Shown here: piece by piece, positions 46,068 through 53,593 of the stretch
How positions within the stretch are numbered: the stretch's first letter is position 1
How the letters are laid out: each line of letters opens with the position of its first letter
Assembly: GCA_028285035.1 (NCBI GenBank)
Contig: JANQQF010000110.1
Location: 109,980 to 173,979 of the forward strand
Reading direction: 5' to 3'
DNA length: 64,000 nt
Source of the DNA: Phycisphaerae bacterium
Lineage (GTDB): Bacteria; Chloroflexota; Anaerolineae; 4572-78; J111
The notes under the pieces: generated by a model
Told to the model about the DNA's origin: nothing
Database searches by the model: none
The model's input: only the letters and a program-made list of their open reading frames with translations
Made by a program: the position numbers and the translations under genes

Positions 46068-46547
46068 ATGACTTTACATGAAAAGCTTTTGGATAAAACA
46101 GGCTGGAAATTACTGCAAACCCTACAGAAAGAGGGTCGAATTGCCTATCGAGAGCTAGGCAAAGCAATCGGCTTGTCAACCCCGGCTGTGAGTGAGCGGG
46201 TTCGTAAGATGGAGGAGGCCGGTATAATTACGGGCTATCGAGCGGTACTCGACTTAGAGAAGTTAGGGCGGGGGATTACTGCCTTTGTTAGTATCCAGAC
46301 TACGCCTGATAAATATGAGCCACTGATTGATTTTATGGAAAATTCACCCGTTGTTTTGGAGGGGCATTACATTACGGGGCAGGCCTCGTTTATTATCAAA
46401 ATTGCAGTGGCGTCAATCAAGGAGATGGAGCGATTTATCAACCAAGTTTCTCATTATGGGGCCACCCAAACCTCGGTTGTGATGTCAACGCACGTGAAAA
46501 ATAAGATTATTGAGGATGATCCTGAGGCGAACAGTTTGTCAGGGTAG
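46068..46547 (+). CDS. Lrp/AsnC-family transcriptional regulator
   Basis: A 159-residue protein. HTH near 15-60: LLQTLQKEGRIAYRELGKAI and GLSTPAVSERVRKMEEAGII. The C-terminal RAM ligand domain (about 75-150) has the beta-alpha-beta-beta-alpha-beta pattern with VSIQTTPDKYEPLI, EGHYITGQASFIIKI and a final beta strand. It is divergent from ald, so ald is the likely target, with alanine as a plausible effector (inferred). Confidence 0.9.
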   Translation: MTLHEKLLDKTGWKLLQTLQKEGRIAYRELGKAIGLSTPAVSERVRKMEEAGIITGYRAVLDLEKLGRGITAFVSIQTTPDKYEPLIDFMENSPVVLEGHYITGQASFIIKIAVASIKEMERFINQVSHYGATQTSVVMSTHVKNKIIEDDPEANSLSG

Positions 46548-46571
46548 TAAGGTAGCCGGGTAGCAATGTCG

Positions 46572-46764
46572 CAAGGTAGCAGAAATGTAAGGTAGCAAAA
46601 TAAAACTATACTGAAAATGGCTTGAAATCAGCACTTCTATCGTCTTTGACAAGTTCAGGCGACGTTGGCTGAACCTGTCGAAGCCAACACCCGTAACGTT
46701 ATGGTTTGTTTCCCTATTTCAGTATAGACACCAAACTTTGTTACCCTGAGACCCTGCTACCTTG
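46572..46764. repeat. inverted-repeat tract with CAAGGTAGCAG arms
   Basis: CAAGGTAGCAG (46572-46582) pairs with CTGCTACCTTG (46754-46764), which abuts the ogt stop. The inner part holds a TTCAGGCGACG/CGTTGGCTGAAC pair of related words. It lies in the 217-base gap between lrp and ogt. Confidence 0.55.
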
Positions 46765-47271
46765 TTAAAACAGTAACAACTGTTCTTCTTGGAGTAAACC
46801 TTCGTGCTTCAGGAGCCATTTCTTGCGCCACATACCACCAGAATAGCCAACTAGCTTGCCATTGCTGCCGATGATACGGTGACAGGGAACAACTACGACA
46901 AGGGGATTTTGTCCATTCGCTGCGCCAACGGCACGGACAGCTTTTTCATTGCCAATGCCCTTGGCTACATCGAGATATGAAGCCGTTTGACCAAAAGGAA
47001 TATTGAGGAGGTATTGCCAAACAGATCGCTGAAATTCTGTCCCATCAGGGTCCAGGGTGAGTGAAAATTCTTTCCGTTCACCCTTAAAGTATTCACCCAA
47101 CTGTTGAATACACTGTTCGATGATTGGTGTGGTATCCGTTTGATCGGATTTATTAAGTTGGTCAGCATCAACAAAGTTAATTTCTTTGATGACCTCGGTC
47201 GTGCCGATAATTTCCAACATCCCGACCGCAGAGTCATAGTAGATTTTGTGTCGTTCAGGCATTTCAGTCAC
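46765..47271 (-). CDS. ogt: methylated-DNA--protein-cysteine methyltransferase (Ogt type)
   Basis: A 168-residue suicide repair protein that moves an O6-alkyl group from guanine to its own cysteine. The acceptor is C130 in VVPCHRIIG, and the minor-groove arginine is in the AVRAVGAANGQNP helix. The N-terminal domain is Ogt/AGT-like. The length is normal. It stands alone between a repeat tract and the GH13 gene on the other strand. Confidence 0.92.
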   Translation of the reverse strand: MTEMPERHKIYYDSAVGMLEIIGTTEVIKEINFVDADQLNKSDQTDTTPIIEQCIQQLGEYFKGERKEFSLTLDPDGTEFQRSVWQYLLNIPFGQTASYLDVAKGIGNEKAVRAVGAANGQNPLVVVVPCHRIIGSNGKLVGYSGGMWRKKWLLKHEGLLQEEQLLLF

Positions 47272-47421
47272 ACTCCTGTAGAATAACTCGAATTATAAAC
47301 GTATTGAATTGGCTAAACAAGCCTGTATATCTTCTTGATGGGCAATTTGCCTGATTTGATGCTTTTTGTAACATCTTTTGAAAATATCCTTAAGCCATAA
47401 CTATTTGACAGGAGAATCTTG

Positions 47422-49161
47422 ATGAGTCCAGAGCAACAAATTCTCGATCATTTAACCTTTGTCTATGGGGCAGAAGTTGCCCCTGATATTGCCCAACGCC
47501 TTAAAATTCGGCTGAATGTGTTTCGGCAGCAGCACCCTGAGTTAGAGCAAGCTGTTTCACCTAATGAACGGGTCACCGAAGCGGACTCGATTTTGATTAC
47601 CTACGGTGACCAAATTCAGGAACCCGATAAGCCCCCCTTGCAAAGTTTGACTGATATTTTTTCTGATCATCTAAAGGGGAGTATCAACAGCGTTCATATT
47701 CTCCCCTGTTTTCCTTATTCCTCTGATGATGGCTTTTCGGTGATCGATTATGACATTATTGATCCAGCTTTAGGTACTTGGGATGATGTGACAGCCTTGG
47801 GCCAAAATTTTCGCCTTATGTTGGACGCGGTAATCAATCACATTTCGGCGAAAAGTGCCTGGGCCGAAGGGTTTCGGCAAGGCGATGCCAAATATAGTGA
47901 TTATTTCATTACAGAGGATCCAAGCACCGATCTGAGCAGTGTTACTCGACCCCGTGCCCTTCCACTGCTCACTCCGGTTGAAACACCCTCAGGCACGCAG
48001 CATGTCTGGACCACCTTTAGCGATGATCAATTTGATCTCAATTATGCGAACCCCGATGTCCTGCTTGAAATTGTAGATGTGTTGTTGCTTTATGTGGCGC
48101 AAGGGGCCGAGTTTATTCGGCTAGACGCGATTGCCTATATGTGGAAAGAAGTGGGCACGACCAGTATCCATCTGCCCCAAACCCATCGGATTATCCAACT
48201 CTTCCGTTCCGTGATGGACATTGTCGCCCCAAATGTGATGCTTATTACCGAGACCAATGTGCCGCATCAGGAGAACATCTCCTATTTTGGGGATGGCAAA
48301 AATGAAGCGCAAATGGTCTATAATTTCTCTCTGCCTCCCCTGATTTTGCATACCTTCCACACTGGCAACGCAACGGTCTTGCAACAGTGGGCCGCCAATC
48401 TTGACGTGCTGCCCGAAACCGCCACCTTCTTCAACTTCATCGCCTCGCACGACGGGCTGGGTGTGCGGCCTGCCGAGGGTATCTTGAGCACCGCAGAGAT
48501 TCAAGCCTTGGCCGACAAAGCGATTGAGCACAGCGGCCACGTTAGCTACAAAGCCAACTCCGATGGCAGCCAAAGCCCTTATGAACTTAACATCACCCTG
48601 TTTGATGCGCTCTCCAATTCCAACCTGGACGAATCGGAAACGCTCCAGATTGATCGGTTTATCAGTTCACAGGCGATTATGTTGGCAATGGTGGGGGTGC
48701 CGGGGATTTATGTGCATAGCCTGTTTGGCTCAGCCAATGATCATATTGGCGTTGAGGAAACGGGGCGGGCGCGGAGTATCAATCGCCAAAAGTGGTTGCG
48801 GGCCGAGGTTGAGGCGGTCTTGGCTAACCCGAATTCGCGGGGATACAAAGTGTTTCATCGATATATGGCTTTGCTCAAAGCTCGGGCACAACACAAAGCC
48901 TTTCATCCGAATGGACGGCAAGAAATCCTGACCGATTCCCCCACACTATTCGCACTGACCCGCATCGCACCGGATGGTGAAGAGCGCGTGTTGTGTCTCC
49001 ACAATGTGACGGCAGAAGCCCAAGATGTTGAGATGCGTTTGGCTGAATTTTCAACCGGCGGAAAGCTACGTGATATTGTGACAGACGAGATAGTTGTTAC
49101 GCATGAAGAGATTATACGCATGACCCTGCAACCTTACGAAGTACGATGGTTGGCTGATTAG
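47422..49161 (+). CDS. GH13_18-type sugar phosphorylase, probably glucosylglycerate or sucrose phosphorylase
   Basis: A 579-residue GH13 enzyme from ATG 47422 (AGGAGA six bases before). N-terminal ILPCFPYSSDDGFSVIDYD and LGTWDDV, then FRLMLDAVINHIS (region I), FIRLDAIAYMWKE (nucleophile Asp), LITETNVPHQEN (acid/base Glu) and FFNFIASHDGLGVRP (region IV). These loops are those of GH13 subfamily 18, which includes sucrose phosphorylase, sucrose-6F-phosphate phosphorylase and glucosylglycerate phosphorylase. The gpgS/phosphatase genes nearby favour the last, which splits glucosylglycerate with phosphate. Not certain. Confidence 0.85.
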   Translation: MSPEQQILDHLTFVYGAEVAPDIAQRLKIRLNVFRQQHPELEQAVSPNERVTEADSILITYGDQIQEPDKPPLQSLTDIFSDHLKGSINSVHILPCFPYSSDDGFSVIDYDIIDPALGTWDDVTALGQNFRLMLDAVINHISAKSAWAEGFRQGDAKYSDYFITEDPSTDLSSVTRPRALPLLTPVETPSGTQHVWTTFSDDQFDLNYANPDVLLEIVDVLLLYVAQGAEFIRLDAIAYMWKEVGTTSIHLPQTHRIIQLFRSVMDIVAPNVMLITETNVPHQENISYFGDGKNEAQMVYNFSLPPLILHTFHTGNATVLQQWAANLDVLPETATFFNFIASHDGLGVRPAEGILSTAEIQALADKAIEHSGHVSYKANSDGSQSPYELNITLFDALSNSNLDESETLQIDRFISSQAIMLAMVGVPGIYVHSLFGSANDHIGVEETGRARSINRQKWLRAEVEAVLANPNSRGYKVFHRYMALLKARAQHKAFHPNGRQEILTDSPTLFALTRIAPDGEERVLCLHNVTAEAQDVEMRLAEFSTGGKLRDIVTDEIVVTHEEIIRMTLQPYEVRWLAD

Positions 49162-49168
49162 ACATGAT

Positions 49169-49852
49169 CTAGGTCAACTCCTCCAGACCTGCTCGATCCA
49201 AAATCTCAATGCGATGGCGATCCATCAGAATCAACTCAGCCTGATGCAATTCCCGAAAGGCCCGTCCTACCATCTCCCGTACCGTGCCCAGATGAGCGGC
49301 AATCTCATCCTGCGTCCACTGTTGCCGACTGAGTTCACTATGCTCATCACTTTGCTGGAGCAAGAAGGCCGCCAACCGACCCGTGACCGATAAAAATGAG
49401 AGGTTGTACACTCGCTGCACCAGTTGGCGGCAGCGCATCGATAAATTTTTGATAATGATGTCGTTAAGGTATGGGTATTGGTGACGAAATTGAGTTAAGG
49501 CTGCCTCAGAAATGACCCATACCACCGAGTCCTCAAGAGCAGCAAAGTTGGCGGGGTTTGGCTCCGCATCTACGGCGGGCACTTCATTGCACGAGTCCCC
49601 TGGTCCTAGAGTGGCTAACACGTGTTCGCGTCCCCCTTCTGACAAGCGGTATACCTTACAAAGCCCCTCGACGACCACGTGTAATCCAGCCTCAGGTTCC
49701 CCTTCCCAAAAAATGGCTTCCCCAGCCGCATAGCGGTGGATACTCATCGCTTCAGCAATTGCCGCCAAGGCTACATCGTCCAAATTCCGAAAATAAGGGA
49801 CACTTTGCAGTAAAGGTCTGGTTTGCTCATTAAGAATGATCGATGTAGTCAT
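49169..49852 (-). CDS. Crp/Fnr-family transcriptional regulator
   Basis: A 227-residue protein. The N-terminal cyclic-nucleotide-binding-like domain (about 10-120: FWEGEPEAGLHVVVEGLCKVY) leads to a long dimer helix and an HTH near 175-205 (WTQDEIAAHLGTVREMVGRAFREL). FNR-type cysteine spacing for a 4Fe-4S cluster is not visible (only scattered Cys), so it resembles DNR/NnrR-like regulators that sense NO or redox state. It is divergent from the ferredoxin-nos block and probably controls it (inferred). Confidence 0.87.
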   Translation of the reverse strand: MTTSIILNEQTRPLLQSVPYFRNLDDVALAAIAEAMSIHRYAAGEAIFWEGEPEAGLHVVVEGLCKVYRLSEGGREHVLATLGPGDSCNEVPAVDAEPNPANFAALEDSVVWVISEAALTQFRHQYPYLNDIIIKNLSMRCRQLVQRVYNLSFLSVTGRLAAFLLQQSDEHSELSRQQWTQDEIAAHLGTVREMVGRAFRELHQAELILMDRHRIEILDRAGLEELT

Positions 49853-49911
49853 ATCTCCTCCTTTTTTAGGGCTTTCATTATTACCCTAGTTATTCCCCGT
49901 GTCAAAACGAT

Positions 49912-49961
49912 TTGTCTCGAAGAATTAATTCACATGAGACAAAAGTCACATACGTTTGTGA
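49912..49961. promoter_or_regulatory. candidate Crp/Fnr operator in the nos-regulator space
   Basis: TCACA at 49946-49950 and TGTGA at 49957-49961 are perfect mirror half-sites six bases apart. TTGTCTC (49912-49918) and GAGACAA (49936-49942) form an outer inverted pair. TATAGT at 49972-49977 is a possible -10 box for the ferredoxin gene. The half-site symmetry fits a Crp/Fnr family dimer, and the adjacent regulator gene is divergent. Confidence 0.5.
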
Positions 49962-50005
49962 AAAAAATTGCTATAGTGAACATAGATTACAAAGAAGGTC
50001 TCTCA

Positions 50006-50252
50006 GTGCGTATGGTTACCGGTTTCTTACCTTATATTGATGCTGACCGCTGTATCGGGTGTGAATTGTGTGTCAAACTCTGCCCCAATCAGGTCTTCAA
50101 GATAGATAATGATCTGGCAATCATCACCAACCCAATGGCTTGTGACTATCTATGCCAGTACCTATCAAGAAATCTGCCCCACTGAGGCCATCAGCTTAAC
50201 TTATCAACTGGTTTTTTCTGTGCCTAAACGGAAAGGAAGGAGGTCTGGATGA
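50006..50252 (+). pseudogene. bacterial-type 4Fe-4S ferredoxin, frameshifted
   Basis: From GTG 50006 (AGAAGG seven bases before), the frame gives VTGFLPYIDADRCIGCELCV and KLCPNQVF, a complete first cluster set CxxCxxCxxxCP. After PMACDY near 50150 the reading frame ends early at a TGA near 50183. The +1 frame continues with YQEICPTEAISLTYQLVFSV and stops at 50252. So a second cluster-like part (ACDY ... QEICPTEAI) is split between frames by a one- or two-base indel near 50150. Ferredoxins carry electrons and this one precedes nosZ. Sequencing error or true decay cannot be told apart. Confidence 0.65.
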
Positions 50253-50541
50253 CAGGTTGCCACGACCTTAGGGTCTATTTGTAACTACTCAGCAAGCAAA
50301 ACCTTAACGAGTTAAGGAGATTAGAGATGGGTTATTAGGGCCTAACCGATCATTTCTTACCCAATAAATAAAAAGTCTGGAGAAACAGAGCTCTCCTACT
50401 CGGCTCTAGTTTGTCAGGTTAGGGATTATACTGCCAGACTTACCAAATCTCCAATCTCTTATATGGTAGGGTTTTCAATTTTCTCCTGAGCAGTTACACC
50501 TGTGTTACTGAAATATTAGCAATGATGCAAGGAGAGATATT
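50253..50541. other. intergenic region before nosZ
   Basis: A 289-base gap with a perfect CCTTAAC/GTTAAGG hairpin (50302-50317) and words of the GGAGATTAGAG inverted tract (50316-50328 and 50446-50459). AAGGAGAGA precedes the nosZ GTG. A possible TATACT box lies near 50427 but without a clear -35. Confidence 0.45.
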
Positions 50542-52602
50542 GTGAAACGAAATATTTTAATTTTGATTGTTATCACCTTTTTGGTCGCTGTAGGCTGTAG
50601 CCTGGTACCAAACTCTAGTGAAGCCCCAGCTGAGGCCCTGAGCCAAGCTGGGGATGAAGCTGTCGTCTCTGGTGGCGTTGGCGGGCTAACCGATGAAGCC
50701 GCTGCGATTGCCCAAGCCCGTGGCCTTAGCCCAGACGACGTGACGGCGGCACTAAAAACCTTTGTTCCGACGGGCGAGCATGATGAGTATGTAATTTTCT
50801 CCTCTGGTGGTCACGCCGGACAAATGTTGGTTATTGGCGTGCCCAGTATGCGGCTGCTCAAAGTAATTGGTGTCTTTACCCCAGAACCCTGGCAGGGCTG
50901 GGGCTATGGCGTTGGTAATGAGGTGTTGGATGCGGGCAATGTCAATGATAAAGAAATTCGCTGGGCGGATACGCACCACCCGGCCCTGAGTGAAACTGAG
51001 GGTGAATATGATGGTGAATTTGTCTTTATCAATGACAAAGCCAACGCTCGCGTAGCGGTGATTGATCTAAAGGATTTTGAAACCAAACAGATTTTGAAAA
51101 ACCCGGTGGCCCTCAACGACCACGGCGGCACGATGGTTACGCCTAACACCGAATATGTGATTGAAGGTGGTCAATATGCTGCCCCATTGGGCTGGGAGTA
51201 TGACGTTCTTGATAATTACAATGAAACCTATCGTGGGATGGTCACCTTCTGGAAGTTTGATCGAGAAGCGGGCCGAATGGACCCAGCTAGCTCCTTTGCC
51301 ATCGAACTACCCCCTTACTGGCAGGATTTGTGTGATGCTGGGAAGTTAGCCAGTGATGGCTGGGTCTTCTGTAACTCCTTCAACGCTGAACGGGCCACCG
51401 GCGGGATTGAAAAAGGCAACCCACCGTTTGAAGCCGGGGCCTCACAAGGCGATACCGACTATATGCACCTCATCAATCTAGTCAAGGCTGAGGAAGTCTT
51501 CGAGGCTGGAAACACGTTTGAGGTCAATGGTTTTGCTGTGATTAGTCTGCAAACCGCGATTGATGAAGGCATCCTCTATATGACCCCAGAACCCAAAAGC
51601 CCACACGGGGTTGATGTGACTCCCGATGGCGAGTTTCTGGTCGTTTCCGGTAAGTTGGATCCCCACGTGACTGTCTATAGCTTTGACAAAATAATGGCCA
51701 CCATCGATGCCCAAAAGTGGGATACGGATGATTACGGTGTGCCTGTTTTGGCTTTGGATGATGTGACAGAAGCCCAGGTCGAATTAGGGCTTGGGCCGTT
51801 GCATACGCAGTTTGACGCCCAAGGCTATGCCTATACTAGCCTCTTCCTCGACAGTGCCGTGGCCCGCTGGACTTTGGGCGGTGATTATGCCGATCTGAAT
51901 CCCGAAGAGCCGTGGCAGTTGGTTGGCAAGACCTCCGTCCATTACAACATTGGGCACTTGCTGACCGCCGAGGGGGACACGGTTAGTCCCGATGGTCGCT
52001 ATCTTGTGGCGATGAACAAATGGGCGATTGACCGCTTCCAAAATGTCGGGCCGCTGCTGCCGCAAAACTTCCAGTTGCTCGATATTGACAATACAGGCGA
52101 CAGTATGCAGCTAATCTACGATATGCCGATTGGGATTGGTGAGCCGCACTACGCTCAGATGATCAAGGCCGATAAGTTGGAGCCTTGGGAAGTCTACCCT
52201 GAGATTGGCTGGGACCCCAACGCCCAAGCCGTCTCACCTAACGCCGTTCAGCCTGGTGAAGAGAAGATTGTTCGTAACGGTAACGAGGTTGAGGTCCATA
52301 TGACCGTTGTCCGCTCACACTTTACACCAGAGCACGTGGAAATCAAGCAGGGTGATCACGTCACCTGGCACTTGACCAATATCGAACGGGCCTACGACGC
52401 CACCCACGGCTTCTCCATCCCGGCCTACAACATCAACGTCAGTTTGGAGCCGGGAGAGCACGCCACGATTGAGTTCGAGGCCACTGAGCCGGGTGTCTTC
52501 AGCTACTACTGTTCTGAGTTCTGCTCGGCCTTGCACCTGGAAATGACCGGTTATCTGTTGGTTGAACCCGATCCAGACTCTAGCGCAATGTTGGGCGAAT
52601 AG
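50542..52602 (+). CDS. nosZ: nitrous oxide reductase, lipoprotein-type (clade II)
   Basis: A 686-residue enzyme that reduces N2O to N2 outside the cytoplasmic membrane. GTG start with AAGGAGAGA. The N-terminus has a Sec signal with lipobox VAVGC at 15-19 and no twin arginine, which marks the Sec/clade II type. CuZ beta-propeller residues are seen in WADTHHPALSETEGEYDG, LNDHGGTMVTPN, PHGVDVTPDGEF, HTQFDAQGYAYTS and HYNIGHLL. The CuA domain has H622, C657, C661, H665 and M668 (YYCSEFCSALHLEM). It begins the maturation cluster that follows. Confidence 0.96.
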   Translation: MKRNILILIVITFLVAVGCSLVPNSSEAPAEALSQAGDEAVVSGGVGGLTDEAAAIAQARGLSPDDVTAALKTFVPTGEHDEYVIFSSGGHAGQMLVIGVPSMRLLKVIGVFTPEPWQGWGYGVGNEVLDAGNVNDKEIRWADTHHPALSETEGEYDGEFVFINDKANARVAVIDLKDFETKQILKNPVALNDHGGTMVTPNTEYVIEGGQYAAPLGWEYDVLDNYNETYRGMVTFWKFDREAGRMDPASSFAIELPPYWQDLCDAGKLASDGWVFCNSFNAERATGGIEKGNPPFEAGASQGDTDYMHLINLVKAEEVFEAGNTFEVNGFAVISLQTAIDEGILYMTPEPKSPHGVDVTPDGEFLVVSGKLDPHVTVYSFDKIMATIDAQKWDTDDYGVPVLALDDVTEAQVELGLGPLHTQFDAQGYAYTSLFLDSAVARWTLGGDYADLNPEEPWQLVGKTSVHYNIGHLLTAEGDTVSPDGRYLVAMNKWAIDRFQNVGPLLPQNFQLLDIDNTGDSMQLIYDMPIGIGEPHYAQMIKADKLEPWEVYPEIGWDPNAQAVSPNAVQPGEEKIVRNGNEVEVHMTVVRSHFTPEHVEIKQGDHVTWHLTNIERAYDATHGFSIPAYNINVSLEPGEHATIEFEATEPGVFSYYCSEFCSALHLEMTGYLLVEPDPDSSAMLGE

Positions 52603-52682
52603 AAGCATAAAGTAAGGAGTGATGAGTGATTATTACTTCGCTCATCACTCAATGTCTTAAGTTTGGTTTATGTTGTAATACT

Positions 52683-52753
52683 CTACCCCCCTCAATCCTC
52701 CCTGCAATGGGGGAAGCAATTCCCCTCCTTGCAGGAGGGGCTGGGGGAGGTAG
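52683..52753. repeat. nested GC-rich hairpin between nosZ and the next gene
   Basis: CCTCCCTGCAA (52697-52707) pairs with TTGCAGGAGG (52729-52738) except for one extra C. It encloses GGGGAA/TTCCCC, and an outer CTACC...GGTAG pair bounds it. It may end some nosZ transcripts and so lower the maturation genes relative to nosZ. Confidence 0.6.
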
Positions 52754-52817
52754 AAAGTTTCGTGATAATATTTTTTACATAACACTAACTAATTCATAAA
52801 TCATCAGAGGAAGTATC

Positions 52818-53465
52818 ATGATGGCGACAGAAAAATTTCAAAAAATTATCGGCCCTCGGCCCTCAGCAGATGAACTCGCTGCCCACCGCCTGCGCTACCT
52901 GTGGCCAACCTTGTGTATGGCCGGGGCAGCTATCTTGCTCATCATCTCTATTTTTTTACCTTACTGGAGTCTTGTTCTTGAGGCCCCCCAATACCCCAAA
53001 GGGTTGGTTGTTCACGCTTATGTCAACCGCCTGGAAGGGGATGTCTTTGAAATCGATGGGCTCAACCACTATATCGGCATGCGCCCTTTAGGCGAGGCTG
53101 CCCAATTTGAACGATCAATCTCAATTTTTGCAATTTCAGCCTTGGCCCTACTCGTTTTAGCCGCAGTTTTTATTCACTCAGCCTGGTCTGCCCTATTGAG
53201 CCTACCTGCCATAATGCTACCTGCTGTCTTTCTCGGCGATCTCTATTTCTGGCTCAGCAACTTTGGTCAAAATCTCGATCCCAACGCCGCCCTCTCCAAT
53301 TCTATTGAGCCATTTACGCCGACAATCCTCGGGGTAGGGGTGATTGGGCAATTTCGGACGATTGCCTATGCCGATTTTGGACTGCTCTTGGCAACAGCGG
53401 CTTCACTGATTATTTTGGTCGGCCTCTATTTACAACGTCGAGCCTATAAACCATTGAGTAATTAA
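52818..53465 (+). CDS. four-helix membrane protein of the nos cluster
   Basis: A 215-residue protein with helices near 30-52, 108-128, 132-155 and 185-205. The extracellular loop between the first two contains GLNHYIGMRPLGEAAQFERS (His84 conserved-looking). AGAGGAAG lies before the ATG. It lies between nosZ and the nosDF gene. A role in N2O reductase maturation or in quinol/copper handling is possible, but no known catalytic motif is visible. Confidence 0.72.
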   Translation: MMATEKFQKIIGPRPSADELAAHRLRYLWPTLCMAGAAILLIISIFLPYWSLVLEAPQYPKGLVVHAYVNRLEGDVFEIDGLNHYIGMRPLGEAAQFERSISIFAISALALLVLAAVFIHSAWSALLSLPAIMLPAVFLGDLYFWLSNFGQNLDPNAALSNSIEPFTPTILGVGVIGQFRTIAYADFGLLLATAASLIILVGLYLQRRAYKPLSN

Positions 53466-53593
53466 TGTGAGCTATTGATATGCTGACCCAGACGTAACTT
53501 TCTAAATTTTTCAAGATGGTTTAGGAGACAAGGATTTTTGCTTAGTTTTTTATGTCGGGGTCAGTAAGTTATTGCCACACAGGATGGCAAACA

